Origin: Rhinopithecus roxellana
Taxonomy: Eukaryota > Chordata > Mammalia > Primates > Cercopithecidae
Length of the DNA: 64,000 nucleotides
NCBI RefSeq assembly: GCF_007565055.1
Contig: NC_044567.1
Span: 53,034,260-53,098,259 of the forward strand
Direction: 5' to 3'
Shown: positions 11,524-23,057 of the stretch, piece after piece
How positions within the stretch are numbered: the stretch's first letter is position 1
Layout: the number at the start of each line of letters is the position of its first letter
Translations under genes and position numbers: made by a program
The notes under the pieces: model-generated
Seen by the model: the letters and a program-made list of their open reading frames with translations, nothing else
What the model was told of the DNA's origin: nothing
The model's database searches: none

Positions 11524-11921
11524 GTTTTGTTTTTTGAGACGAAGTCTCACTCTTGTCGCCTAGGCTGTAGTGCAATGATGCGATCTCAGCTCCTTGCAAC
11601 CTGCTCCCAGGTTCAAGCAATTCTCCTGCCTTAGCCTCCTGAATAGCTGGGATTAGAGGCACTTACTACCACACCTGCCTAATTTTTCTATTTTTAGTGG
11701 AGATGAGGTTTCACCATGCTGGCCAGGCTTGTCTTGAACTCCTGACCTCAAGTTATCCCCCTGCCTCAGCCTCCCAAAGTGCTGGGATTACAGGTGTGAG
11801 CCACCACACCTGGACAGGGTATCACTATATTGCCAAGCCTGGTCTCAAATTTCTAGGTTTAAGTGATCCTCCTGCCTCGGCCTCCCAAACTGTTGGGATT
11901 AGAGGCCACTGAGCCTGGCCT
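11340..11921 (-). mobile_element. AluJ-like, split by a second Alu
   Basis: The first part runs 11340-11497. It resumes at 11815 with 'agggtatcactatattgcc' and ends 'gccactgagcctggcc'. The two halves join in the right order of an antisense Alu. Confidence 0.85.
11498..11814 (-). mobile_element. AluS nested in an older Alu
   Basis: Has its own (TTTTG)n tail and both ends. It is inserted into the T-rich middle segment of the host Alu. Confidence 0.88.
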
Positions 11922-11929
11922 TGAATTGT

Positions 11930-12190
11930 TTTTTTTTGTTTGTTTGTTTTTTAAATTTAAGAGACATGGTCTTGCTCCAAGCTGGAGTGCAGTGGCACCT
12001 TCTTAGCTTACTGCAGCCTCAAACTCCCGGGCCCAAACAATCTTCCTGACTCAGCCTCCCCAGTAGCTAGGACTGGGTTGCTGTATGTTGCTGTTGCCTA
12101 GGCTGGTTTTGAACTCCTGGCCTTAAGCGATCCTCCCACTTTGGCCTCCCAAAGCACTGAGATTACAGGTATGAGCCACTGTGCCTGGCC
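11930..12190 (-). mobile_element. AluJ-like
   Basis: Diverged: 'aagagacatggtcttgctcc', a short right arm, ending 'gccactgtgcctggcc'. Confidence 0.85.
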
Positions 12191-12811
12191 AAAAATGTTT
12201 TTGATTAGGAAATCAGCTAGCCTGTAGCCCATGTCGTGGTATAAATAAAAAATCTTAATTTTAAGCAAATTTTTAAAGTTTACCAGAAATTTGTAAAAGA
12301 TTATTAAATTGATGCATCTTAAAATCTAAAGAGGAAATAAACCTTTGTGATTGCTATACTTGACTTTTTTCAGTATTAATTAATGGAAGGTTGAAGGACA
12401 GGAACGTTTTTGCCATTACTTTTGGTGACTTGGTTTGTGGCATTTTTATGTTTTATGGTAACATGGCAGTTTATTCCTCTGATGGTAAGGTCAAAATTAT
12501 TTTGACAAATTATCTCAATAGTTAGGAGTAATTATGTACTGTTTGGATAAAAGGGTCTATCTATGATCTCAAAGTTCAAAGTGAAGCTGCTATAAAAATT
12601 GTTACTTTACAGACATAACACCTTGCAGCCAACTGTGTTATATAAATAAACTTGACAGGAACTCATATTCCTGGTGCAGGAGACCACAGTCACCCAGACA
12701 CAAAGGAAAATCGTTACTAGGCTATAAACCCCTCTTTGTATTTGGCTTTGTAGAAGTTAGACTTAGCCAACAATTGGTCTTGGCAAAGTACACTTACAGT
12801 TAAAAGTAGCT
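12191..12811. other. Single-copy intronic stretch
   Basis: AT-rich; no feature recognised. Confidence 0.55.
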
Positions 12812-13107
12812 TATTTTCTTTTCTTTTTGAGATGGAGTCTTGCTCTGTCGCCTAGGCTGGAGTGCAGTGGCGCGATCTCGGCTTACTGCAAGTCCCGCCT
12901 CTGGTTCAGGCCGTTCTCCTGCCTCAGCCTCCTGTGTAGCTGAGACTACAGGCGCCCGCCAGCATGCCCAGCTAATTTTTTGTATTTTTAGTAGAGACGA
13001 GGTTTCACTGTGTTAGCCAGGATGGTCTCGATCTCCTGATCTCGTCATCTGCCTACCTGGGCCTCCCAAAGTGCTGGGATTACAGGTGTGAGCCACCGCG
13101 CCTGGCC
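12812..13107 (-). mobile_element. AluS/Y
   Basis: Well preserved, with 'gtggcgcgatctcggctta' and an ending of 'ccaccgcgcctggcc'. Confidence 0.92.
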
Positions 13108-13291
13108 AAAAGTTGCTTATTTTTTTAGTAGTCAAGTACAAAATGACATCTAGTTGGGTCTTGAAATGTTATTCTGAGAATCTGTATTTTGCTGAGGTGC
13201 AGTGAGGGTTTATTTTTACATAATGATCAATAATACTGAAAACATTATTTTAGGCTATATTAAACTTTTTTTAGATTAAAGAAAATCTTTT

Positions 13292-13607
13292 TTTTTTTTT
13301 TTATTTTTTATTTTTTTTATTTTTTTAGACGGAGTCTTGCTCTGTCACCCAGGCTGGAGTGCAGTGGCCAGATCTCAGCTCACTGCAAGCTCCGCTTCCC
13401 GGGTTTATGCCATTCTCCTGCCTCAGCCTCCCGAGTAGCTGGGACTACAGGCGCCCACCACCTCGCCCGGCTAGTTTTTTCTCTTTTTTAGTAGAGACGG
13501 GGTTTCACCATGTTAGCCAGGATGGTCTCGATCTCCTGACCTCGTGATCCACCCGTCTCGGCCTCCCAAAGTGCTGGGATTACAGGCTTGAGCCACCGCG
13601 CCCGGCC
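13292..13607 (-). mobile_element. AluY with 15-bp target-site duplication
   Basis: TAAAGAAAATCTTTT occurs exactly at 13277-13291 and 13608-13622. The copy carries 'gtggccagatctcagctc' and 'cttgagccaccgcgcccgg'. Confidence 0.96.
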
Positions 13608-13629
13608 TAAAGAAAATCTTTTGAGGAAA

Positions 13630-15570
13630 CTTTTAAATGCCCAGTAATACCAAAGTAGACAGATAGAGATAGGCATAATGAGCCTCTGTGTGCTCCCCCA
13701 GCCCCCGGCGTGATTAGGTCATGGTCAGTCTCGTTTCACCCATCTTAGCCCTCTCCCTAATAACTGTGAAGTACATACTAAGCATGATCATTTTTCTGTA
13801 AATATTTCAGTATGTATCTCTAAAAATGGTAGGAAAATCCCCAGCACAACACCATTGCCAGACTCAAAAAAGGAAACAACAATTGCTGGATATTGTCTAA
13901 TGTCTTGTTACTCTTCACATTTTCATTTGTGTCATAATTGTCATAAATTTAAAAAAATGTTTGAATTCATTGTCTTTTGTGCTCTTTGCAGTATATTTGC
14001 TGAAGATTCCAGGTCTTGTTCTTTAGAATATCTAGAATAGATCTTGCTAATTGTGTCCCAAGGATGTCCTCGAACATATTTCTCTGTTTCTGTTCTTTGT
14101 GAATTAGTTATTGTACTTAGGGGCTCAAACAGGTTAGGTTTGTGAGGTGACTTTACTTCATATGTGGGGTTTGTTCATTTTTCAGGAGACATGTAATATC
14201 TGGTTGTCTTTTAAAATGCCTGGATTAAATGATAAAATGGCCAATATTTCAGTTGTTTTTCATTTTTTAGCTGGAATAGTTTTATAGAGAAAAACCTCAT
14301 TTGATCAAATAGTAATTACTGTTTTGATTACTTGGCAATATAATTTGTGTAATAAAAAAGGATCACACTAAATACTGATTCTTTTGCTTTTTAAAATTGG
14401 TTTTCAGAATAACAACGTGATTTACCAGCATCCTGTAGTGGTGATAAATTAGTTCTTTGTTTTTGATTTCACAGTTATAAACTCATGGATTTAAACTTGC
14501 ATATTTCAGTCATTTGTCCCATATTTGACCAGTGGAGGCCTCTTCAAGCTGGCTTTTGAGTCCCTTTCACAATACCATAGTATTACTTGATAGCTTCCTT
14601 TTTGTCTGCTATGTGTGAGATGAACCTAACATTTCTTGCTCTAGACCTGGAGTCAGCCATTTCTCTGAAGAGCCCGGGTCCGTTTTAGTGATAAATTCGT
14701 ATTTAGAGATCACATTCTGGGTACTACTGGGCTGTTCATTTTCTCGAGGCTTTTTCAGTGGACACATCTGAGAACTACATATTTGAAAGCAGTATCATTT
14801 TATATTGATTCTTCCAATTCCGATTCAGAAATACAGGGTTTTTACTTTTCATATGCTCTTTCTGTTCTTTTTAGTCTTATTCTTGGTAATGACTCTATCT
14901 TAGCAAGTCTGCTCATGCATTATTTTCCATTACTTAACACTTACCGAAACCATTACTCTCAAGACATTTCCTTGTCCCTGGGTTTCCTTTTTTATTCATG
15001 GCTTGTAGACCACTCTGGCCCACAGTGATTTCCAGATTCATAGCATGCAAGCACAACTCTCATTTAACAGTGACCAGACACTCCAGGATTTACTAGTTTT
15101 AAAAATTGAAGTATAACATTGACAGGAATGTTACAGATACATAATATGTATGTACATATGTATTATGGACAGCATGCCTCTGTACCAGTACACCAGAAGT
15201 CTGTTCCATGCCTCTTCCCAGATACTGCTTTCACTTCCCGCTCCAAAAGACACACACACACACAGAGAAAATGCTATTGTCCTGATTTGTAATACTGTTG
15301 GTTAGTTTTGCCTCCTTTAGAACTGTAAACTTTTGTGTTTTAGCATTCATGACTTTTGTGAGAAAGAGAGGTCTTCTAGCCCTTTCCAACTCTTAATTGT
15401 ATCTCTAGATAGCATTCAGAAGAGATGTTATCTTCATCTTTGGCACTCTTGAAACTCCTAATACCTTAGGAATATAAGTAGAAGGTCAAACATGGTCACT
15501 TTTTGGTTTTAGTTCCCCTTTTGATTTACAGAAGCTCTATTTGTATTAGGGATTTTCAACTTCTCCCTAT
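13630..15570. other. Old intronic block, partly L1M/HAL1-like
   Basis: No Alu. The stretch at 13780-13950 ('atatttcagtatgtatctct') resembles the reverse complement of old L1/HAL1. Similar low-grade resemblance appears near 15090-15240. The rest is unassigned. Confidence 0.4.
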
Positions 15571-15581
15571 TATGTTGCAAA

Positions 15582-15620
15582 AAAAATTTTTTTTTTTTAA
15601 GGCCGAGTCTCGCTCTGTCG
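15582..15620 (-). mobile_element. Severely 5'-truncated Alu with target-site duplication
   Basis: Between two copies of TATGTTGCAA (15571-15580 and 15621-15630) lie only a few A, a T-run, and 'ggccgagtctcgctctgtc', the last 20 or so bases of an Alu in antisense. It is a complete retroposition event that stopped almost at once. Confidence 0.8.
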
Positions 15621-16224
15621 TATGTTGCAAATATTCTTCCCCAGTCATTTGTATTTAGACGTTATTGCTGTACTGCACTTAAAGTATTTTGTGTAGGATT
15701 ATTTGACTGTTGAGTTTTGTGTCCTGCATAGGAGGACCACCTCCACTCAAAATGATGTGAAAAAACACAATTCTGTATTTGCTTTTAGTTAGGTTTTATA
15801 CCTCTTTGTTTATATCTGTAATCTGTCTGGATTTGAATATAGTGTGAGGTATCCATATCAACATTTAAACACAGATAGGATCTTTTAACATCTTTCAGCC
15901 TTTTCCATTAAAATAAAACTTGCTTGAATTTCGTTTACCTGTGACTACTACACTTTTCCATCTACCGTCAAACTTTTAGAAAAAATTTCCTCTTGGGTTT
16001 TTCCACTTCATCTTCTCTTTGTTGACTCAGCATGGATTCCATCTTACCTTCACGCTGACACTGCTTATGCCTAGGGCAACTGTGGCCTTTTTTTTTTTTT
16101 TTAATTGAATCCAGTGGACTGAATATAGACCCCTTCTTCCCTGAGCTGTATGTGTTTATCATTGTTGGATAGTTTCTCCTTTAAATGCAACTCCTTTAGC
16201 TTTAATAAAATGTTTTCTTGGCTT

Positions 16225-16516
16225 CTTTTTTTTTCTTCTTTTTTTGAGATGGAGTCTCACTCTGTCGCCCAGGCTGGACTGCAGTGGCACAATCTCAGCT
16301 CACTGCAAGCTTTGCCTCCTGGGTTCACACCATTCTCCTGCCTCAGCCTCCCGAGTAGCTGGGACTACCGGATGCCTGGCTAATTTTTGTATTTTTACTG
16401 GAGATGGGGTTTTACCATGTTGGCCAGGCTGGTCTCCAACTCCTGACCTCAGATGATCCTCCCACCTCAGTCCCCCAAAGCGCTGGGATTACAGGTGTGA
16501 GCCGCTGTGCCTGGCT
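16225..16516 (-). mobile_element. AluS-like with small internal deletion
   Basis: The left arm is normal, then 'gggactaccggatgcctggc' shows a loss of about 20 bases before 'taatttttg'. Ends 'gccgctgtgcctggc'. Confidence 0.9.
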
Positions 16517-16699
16517 AGATTTATTTTTAAGATAATGTGTTTTTTGTCCCTAACAAAAGACGTTTAAGACTAAGCCCATCACCATTTCTTCCCCTCTCCT
16601 GGAAAACCAGTACCACTACCTGTGTTTCTCATTTCAGTGAATGAACAGATTTCTACCCTTGCACAGAAATCTGGTGTCAAAAAAAAGTGGGGGGAATTC

Positions 16700-17205
16700 A
16701 CATTATCGGTAACGGTGTTAAAGTGTACCACTCAGTGGTATTTAGTGTATTCACAATGTTGTGCAACCAACCACCAGCTCTCTCTAGTTTTAAAACTTTT
16801 TCATCACACCTATACCCCTTAAGTAATTATGCCCCATTTCTCCTTTCTTTCATTGTGTAATCTACTTTCTGTCTCTCTGGATTTGCGTATTCTGGATATA
16901 TCATATAAAATAAGTTGTATAATGTGTGACCTTATATGTCCGGCTTCTTTAACTTAGCCTGATGTTATTGAGCTTCATATATTAGTACTTCATTTCTTTC
17001 CATGGCTGAATAATACTTCATTGTATGTATATACTGCAGTTTATTCATTTGTCGATGGATGTTTGAGTTTCTGCCTTTTGATTATTACAACAAATGCTGC
17101 TACAAACATTCATGTACAACTTTCTGTGTGGACAGATGTTACGTATATACCTAGAAGTGGAATTGCTGGGTCATATGGTAACTCTGCTCAACTTCTTTAT
17201 CATCT
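16700..17205 (-). mobile_element. Old L1 (L1M) 3' fragment
   Basis: Reverse-complement text such as 'accactcagtggtatttag', 'catggctgaataatacttca' and 'aagtggaattgctgggtcat' is standard for L1M/L1ME 3' ends. Confidence 0.88.
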
Positions 17206-17240
17206 GTCATTTTCCTTTTTTAAAAAAAAAAAAATACATA

Positions 17241-17534
17241 TTTATTTTTTAAGCTGAGACAGGATCTGGCTCTGTTGCCCAGGCTGGAGTGCCCTGGTGT
17301 CATCTCAGGTCATGGCAACCTCCGCCTCCTGATCTCATCTTCCCACCTCAGCCTCCGTGAGTAGCTGGGTCTGTAGGTGCATGCCACCATGCCTGGCTAA
17401 TTTTTTTCTTTTTTTTTTTTTCTTGGTAGAGACAAGGTTTTGCCATGTTGCATCAAACTCCTGGGCTCAAACGATCTGCCCACGTCAGCCTCCCAAAGTG
17501 TTGGGATTACAGGCATGAGCCATCACGCCCAGCT
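17241..17534 (-). mobile_element. AluJ-like
   Basis: Diverged copy with 'gctgagacaggatctggctc', an extra T-run in the middle, and an ending of 'catcacgcccagc'. Confidence 0.88.
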
Positions 17535-17744
17535 CATGTCATTTTTGACTTACTACTTTAAGCCCTACTTCTTTAACATCGCCAAGTTAGGGTGATTGAT
17601 TCTGTCTTCTAAGTATCCCTGTTTTCTTCATTGTTTTGATGGCTATATACTTGAGGTGCACTTTTCAGGATTACTTGAATTGCTTGCTTTTTGTTTCTTT
17701 GTACTCATCATGCCTTATTTACACAATCTTCTACATACTACAAG

Positions 17745-18165
17745 ATTGGTTTTTGCAAATGTAAATCTCATGAGGTCACCCCATTGTTTAAAAGAAAAAG
17801 AAAAAAAGAACCACCCTTCAAAGGCTTATCGTTGCCCTCTGGATAAAGTCCAAGCATGCAGGGCTTACAAAGGCCCTTTGCTGTCCAGCTTTTGACATTC
17901 TGTTTAGTTTCAGCTGCTCCCCTGCCCCCCGCCGTTCCAGTCATATACTGATTGCCCTATTTCAAGTTTTTGTACATGCTCCTCTATCTAAAGCAGAGGT
18001 TCAGATTCTAAACCTTGAATTTCCTCACCCAAATCCTTTATTGCTTTTCTTTGTAGAAGCCTTTTCTTATTCCTCATGATTATGTTATGTGCCCTTCTTT
18101 TTTATGTGCCCTCAAATTCTTGTACTATTGTTGGAGCACATTGTAATTGCCTGTTTACTTCTCTG
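17745..18165 (+). mobile_element. L2 fragment
   Basis: Contains 'cattgtttaaaag', 'gccctctggataaagtccaa', 'ttacaaaggccctttgctgt' and 'tgtagaagccttttctt' in the order found in L2 3' regions. Confidence 0.75.
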
Positions 18166-19190
18166 GGGATGAGGAGCCGATGTTGGTCAAGTGCCAGAGA
18201 TGTAGACAGACTGAAGTACAATCAATAGGAATTTAGCAGAAGCCAAAAGATTATTTGATAAATTATTTAGGGAAGACTTCATGAAGGGGGCTAGTATTGA
18301 TAGGGACCTTGAAGGAAGCGTTCGTGAAGGTATGGTACGGTTCTATCGCTTTAAGTGGATTAAGCCTGTTAAATATTCATGCATCTAGACCTAGGAAGAG
18401 TCATGCTGGGGGCAGAAGCCATGACAAAAGTGAGGCGTTGGACATTTTTCAGCATTGCTTTTGTATTTACTTCCATGGAACAAGCAAAGGACACAATTAG
18501 GCCTGCAGAAGAGATGCATGGAAAGAATGGGCAAAAGATTTCAAGAACTTGGGGGTTTTGACAAGAGTAAGAAGCAATGATATACTTTATGGAAAGTGTA
18601 AGGAAATTTCCAAGGGTAATTTTGACCATGTAATTTTGTAATAAATAATTTCAGAGCTTACTCACCTATGTTTATAAACCCTGGACTTCTGGTGGAAAAT
18701 GCAGCAACTAGGTAAATTTCTGGATATATTATAGAATCTTTCACAAGACTCTTGCGTACAGTGTTGCAGAAAATGGTCCGAGTAATGTAATGGTGTTTAT
18801 CTAGAAAAAGGTTGGAAATGAAATCACTCTTGTAGAAAACAACTCCTCACAGCGCATTTGTGTGTGCTCCACTCCATCCCTCAGTCGACAGGAAAGTGTG
18901 ACTTTCTGTGTTACTAGAATGTCTGCAACATAGTTGGCACTCAGTACACATATGCCTGCATAAACAAAGTAACAGTGAAAATGCTATTCCCCTCTTAATG
19001 TGTTTGCACTTTCAATATCTTTAAAAAGTATTTTAGATTAGCCACTTTAAAGTAAAAATACCTTTCTTGTGTATTGAAATACAGTGCTGATTTTAACTGT
19101 TTGTAAGTCTAATTTGCCTGTTATGCAAAAATATTAGACTTATACAAATCTCCCCTCAAATTTCAAGAAAAGAAGCACTTCCATGTTTAA
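18166..19190. other. Intronic stretch with weak old-repeat signal
   Basis: The part at 18270-18480 ('gacttcatgaagg...accttgaaggaa') resembles ancient L2/MIR-type sequence. The rest is unassigned and has no convincing gene. Confidence 0.4.
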
Positions 19191-19196
19191 ACATAA

Positions 19197-19497
19197 ATTT
19201 TTTATTTTTATTTTTGAGACAGAGTCTCGCTTTGTCACCCAGGCTGGAGTACAGTGGCATGGTCTCGGCTCACTGCAGCCTCTGCCTCCCAGGTCAAGTG
19301 ATCCTCCTGCCTCAGCCTCCTGAGTAGCTGGGATTACAGGTGTCCACCTCCATGCCTGGCCAATTTCTGTATTTTTACTAAAGACAGGGTTTCACCATGT
19401 TGGCCAGGCTGGTCTTGAACTCCTGACCTCAAGTGATCCACCCTCCTTGGCCTCCTGAAAGTGTTGAGATTACAGGTGTGAGCCACCACGCCCGGCC
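19197..19497 (-). mobile_element. AluS
   Basis: Complete dimer, 'gagacagagtctcgctttgtc' to 'ccaccacgcccggcc'. Confidence 0.92.
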
Positions 19498-19927
19498 TAA
19501 ATAATAAATTTTCTCTATTGACTTTCTCATATTTTGCTGGCATGTTGTTAAATCCTAGTTGTTGAAATAACACTATCTCTGATTACCCCCAAAATTAATA
19601 TCTCCTCAGTTACCTACACATTGGTTCAGTCCTTGGTAGCACTCTGAGTTGTATTATACTGTCTTTCATCCTTAGACAAAGCTGCATGAGAATGATGGCA
19701 GGTAGTACACGAGAATTACACACCTGTTGAGACTCCCACCAAGTCCTTTTCAAACCAGTCTACTCTTGAGTGTTCTTTGTCCCCACTTTCCAATTTGAGC
19801 CAATGAGTACCCAGTTCCACTGGCAGGTAAAACGTGATAATTTTGTGGGTGATTGATACGTGCATTCACTATTGTGATTGTTGTGTTGGTTCCTCTGGTG
19901 TATACATATATCAGTACTTCTTAAATT

Positions 19928-19929
<2 letters not shown>

Positions 19930-19958
<29 letters not shown>

Positions 19959-20137
19959 GAGATGGAGTCTTGCTCTGTCACCCAGGCTGGAGTGCAATAA
20001 ATGGCGTGATCTTGGCTCAATGCAACATTTGCCTCCCAGGTTCAAGCAGTTCTCCTGCCTCAGCCTTCTGAGTAACTGGGATTACAGGCGCACACCACCA
20101 TGCCCAGCTAATTTTTAAATTTGTATTTATTTATTTA
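19930..20137 (-). mobile_element. Alu missing its 5' (right-end) part
   Basis: A T-run of about 28, then a head and middle; it stops after 'cccagctaatttttaaattt' at the tail of the next Alu. A six-base insertion (ataaat) sits in the left part. Confidence 0.88.
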
Positions 20138-20144
20138 TTTATAC

Positions 20145-20437
20145 TTTTTTTTTTTGAGACAGAGTTTTGCTCTTGTTGCCCAGGCTGGAATGCAATGGTG
20201 CGATCTCAGCTCACCGCAACCTCTGCTTCCCAGGTTCAAGCAATTCTTCTGCCTCAGCCTCCTGAGTAGCTGGGATTACCGGCATGCGCCACTACGCCTG
20301 GCTAATTTTGAATTTTTAGTAGAGACAGGGTTTCTCCATGTTGATCAGGCTGGTCTCAAACTCTTGACCTCAGGTGGTCCACCTGCTTCGGCCTCCCAAA
20401 GTGCTGGGATTACAGGTGTGAGCCACCGTGCCCGGCC
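20145..20437 (-). mobile_element. AluS
   Basis: Complete, with its tail joined to a (TTTA)n tract, ending 'ccaccgtgcccggcc'. It probably inserted into the previous Alu and displaced its remainder. Confidence 0.92.
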
Positions 20438-20500
20438 AAATTGTGTAATTTAAGTCTGTGCAGTTCACTGAATGTCAGTTATACCTCATTAAACTGCTTA
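20438..20500 (+). mobile_element. Old L1 3' tail
   Basis: The phrase 'actgaatgtcagttataccttc/atta' is close to the 'tcaattatacctcaataaa' ending of old L1s. Confidence 0.45.
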
Positions 20501-21379
20501 AAAATTTTTCACATGGTCTGCTCACCATTAGTAGGCCAGTAGTTTGTTAAGTCTGGTGTCTCTGGAAACATTTTGGGCCCTGCACCCCTGCTCACCTGCT
20601 CCTTAAGGTCCCTGTCTTGGCTTGTGTGCCCCCACCTCGCTAGTTCCTCGCCTCTCGTTTCCCACCCTGTCATTCTTTCTCCATGCCACGGCACTCTCTT
20701 TAGAAGAGAAGAACCTCATGATGCTACAGCCATTCCTGTATGCTCTAGCTATTACTCTTAAGCTACTCCTGTGGCCCAGAAACTGTGGCTCTCAGAGGGT
20801 CAACATACACAGACAAAACTTATGGGACCTCTGCTCTCCTTGTGCTCAGAGATGGATGGGCACACAGGAGCACTGTAGGAGCAGGTCCCCACGACTATAG
20901 GGGCATGTCAAATAGGTGTACAAGTGTTAGTACAAATGAAAGTTATTAAGCTCAGTACATTCCAATGAAAAGGTATGATCAGACACTCTGAAAGCATACC
21001 CTAAAGACAGCAGCTTAAGAATTGCCAACTTGACTTGATTTCTGGGGTTCCTTCTGAACGAGAATCTCTAGGGGATGGGCCTGGATATCTGCATTTTAAT
21101 AAGCTTCCTTAAAAGACCACTGTAGGGCCACCCAGAATGACAAGAGCCTGGCTGGACACCAGTAGAAGTTGATCTTCTGGAGAGTTTGCTTTACCCAGGA
21201 CTTTCTTATAGTATAGACATGAAAATATTTTGGCCATCAAGTAGCATTTTGCCTGGCAAGGTGTATCTGTTTGATGGTTTAAAACTTATATATAACATGT
21301 ATGCTCAAGTTCTGTAATTTATCTATTGGATGAAAATTATGTGCTTAAATGTATTGATTAAACTTTGCTTTTTCCACAG
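20501..21379. other. Single-copy stretch before exon 2
   Basis: About 880 bases without Alu. A short patch near 21050-21120 ('gagaatctctaggggatggg') resembles MER5-type hAT elements. The 40 bases before exon 2 give an adequate pyrimidine tract. Confidence 0.5.
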
Positions 21380-21482
21380 AACTCAACAAAAATCCAGTGG
21401 AAGGCTTTTCTGCAGGTTTAATAGATGACAATGATCTCTACCGATGGGAAGTCCTTATTATTGGCCCTCCAGATACACTTTA
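21380..21482 (+). CDS. UBE2G1: UBE2G1 exon 2 (codons 16-50)
   Basis: Internal coding exon of the ubiquitin-conjugating enzyme E2 G1. It is preceded by a pyrimidine-rich acceptor ending in CACAG and followed by a GTAAGT donor. The 103 bases begin with the last two bases of Glu16 and end with the first two of Tyr50, so the exon starts in phase 1 and ends in phase 2. It encodes ELNKNPVEGFSAGLIDDNDL and then the YRWEVLIIGPPDTL strand: the end of helix 1 and the first beta strands of the UBC fold, including the usual W-x-V-x-I-x-G-P-P signature. E2 enzymes carry ubiquitin as a thioester and pass it to substrates with an E3; UBE2G1 is known for Lys48-linked chain extension, including with cullin-4 ligases. 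Exon 1, which supplies the first 15 residues, is not in the window. Skipping this exon alone would shift the frame. Confidence 0.97.
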
Positions 21483-21553
21483 GTAAGTATAATGGAACTG
21501 ACATCTTCAAAATGGAGCTCTTTTAATACATTGAATTAAAAACTATTTTGGCA

Positions 21554-21763
21554 GGCTGGGTGCGGTGGCTCACGCCTGTAATCCTAGCACTTTGGGAATG
21601 GGTGTGGTGGCACGTGCCTGTAGTCCCAGCTACTCAGGAGGCTGAGGCAGGAGAATCACTTGAACTCAGGAGGCAGAGGTTGCAGTAAGCTGAGACCACA
21701 CCATTGCACTCCAGCCTGGGTGACAAAGTGAGACTCCATCTCAAAACAAAACAAAGCAAAAAC
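21554..21763 (+). mobile_element. Alu with internal deletion
   Basis: 'ggctgggtgcggtggctcac' jumps at 'cactttgggaatgggtgtgg' from the left arm to the right arm, a loss of about 90 bases. It lies 71 bases after the exon 2 donor. Confidence 0.9.
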
Positions 21764-21922
21764 ACAAGTATTTTGGCAAACTGAAATGAAATTATTTTTT
21801 AAGGAGCAGGAGAAATGACTGTATTCCGTATCCTTTCTACTGAATTGGATCATTGAAGAGTTTTTGTGTTCTCCTTGAATCTCTAATGTCTAAGACCTGT
21901 TGCTATTAAAAATAATAGTTTC

Positions 21923-22141
21923 AGGCCGGGTGTGGTGGCTCATGCCTGCAATCCCAGTACTTTAGGAGGCTGAGGTCGGCGGATCACCTGAGAGGTCAGG
22001 AGTTTGATGCCAGCCTGGCCAACATGGTGAAACCCCGTCTCTACTAAGAATATGAAAATCAGCTGGGCTTGGTGGCACGCCTGTAATCCCAGCTATCCAG
22101 GAGGCTGAGGCAGGAGAATCACTTGAATTCAGGAGGCAGGA
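21923..22141 (+). mobile_element. Alu truncated at 3' end
   Basis: Normal start; stops at 'gaattcaggaggcagg' without the last 70 bases or a tail. Confidence 0.9.
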
Positions 22142-22568
22142 TAATTATATATTTTTTGGACATTTGAATTGAGAATGTGTTATACACATCAATGTTTTAA
22201 GAAGGCTAAGGAGAATTTTCAAGATGGTCTATTTTCGTGGTTCTCTACTTGAGTCCCCACCGAATACTGGTTAGAATCTAGGTGTTCTTATCCTAAACTA
22301 AACTAATGGTCACTTTCTCCTAGTTTGTTGGAAGTTATTGTTAGACTATATGATAATCTGTAAACTGACTATTAATTGTTAAACCAATGACTTAAGGATA
22401 GACAACAATGTAGTGATATTAAATAAGAGTAGAAGAAGAGAAGTAGAATTTTAAAAATATTTCGTGTAGTACATTTCTAGATGCAAAGACCACAGTCTTA
22501 TTTTCTGCTCTGAATGTTTGCAGATTAACTTAAATTTACAAGTATGTATTGTTTTGTAAGATGCATCT
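22142..22568. other. Single-copy intronic stretch
   Basis: AT-rich sequence between two Alus; nothing recognised. Confidence 0.55.
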
Positions 22569-22866
22569 GCCAGGCGCGGTGGCTCACGCCTGTAATCCCA
22601 GCACTTTGGGAGACTGAGGTGGGCAGATCACGAGGTCATGAGTTCGAGACCAGCCTGACCAACATGGTGAAACCCTGTCCCAACTAAAAAGACAAAACAA
22701 TTAGCCGGGTGTAGTGGCACGCGCCTGTAATTCAGCTACTCGGGAGGCTGAGGCAGGAGAATCGCTAGAACCCAGGAAGTGGAGGTTGCAGTGAGCTGAG
22801 ATTGTGCCATTGCACTTCAGCCTGGGTGACAGAGCGAGACTCCATCCCACACACACACACACAAAG
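22569..22866 (+). mobile_element. AluS with (CA)n tail
   Basis: The flanking AGATGCATC repeat (22559-22567 and after the tail) marks the insertion. The tail has become a short CA array. Confidence 0.93.
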
Positions 22867-22924
22867 ATGCATCAAGACTTCCTTACATTGGTGACTGATA
22901 CAAGTTTCCATGCTTTTTGCAGCA

Positions 22925-23050
22925 GTTCAGGTATTGGGGGAAAAAAAGGAAGTGACCTTCTTAAAGCCATACAACTGAGTGACAGGGACAGATCTAGATC
23001 TGAGTTTCTTGAGGTCTGGACTATACTTTCTCACTTAACCTTCATCTCAA
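22925..23050 (+). mobile_element. MIR remnant
   Basis: 'aagtgaccttcttaaagcca' and 'gacagatctagatctgagttt' match the central MIR block. Confidence 0.55.
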
Positions 23051-23057
23051 TGCTGCT

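Larger units (their letters stand above)
1..21379 (+). other. UBE2G1: UBE2G1 intron 1 (3' portion)
   Basis: The window opens inside intron 1 and no sequence encoding residues 1-15 of UBE2G1 is present. The acceptor CACAG ends at 21379. The interval is mostly Alus and old L1 3' ends, with some single-copy blocks noted separately. I see no CpG island or alternative first exon. Confidence 0.9.

Noticed and set aside
18297..18629. Overlapping frames on both strands near 18.3-18.6 kb
   Set aside because: No domain or splice context; probably ancient repeat.
20573..20900. Two + strand frames of 62 and 92 codons in a GC-richer patch
   Set aside because: No recognised protein, no splice signals, and just upstream of exon 2 in an intron. 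It could be old repeat.
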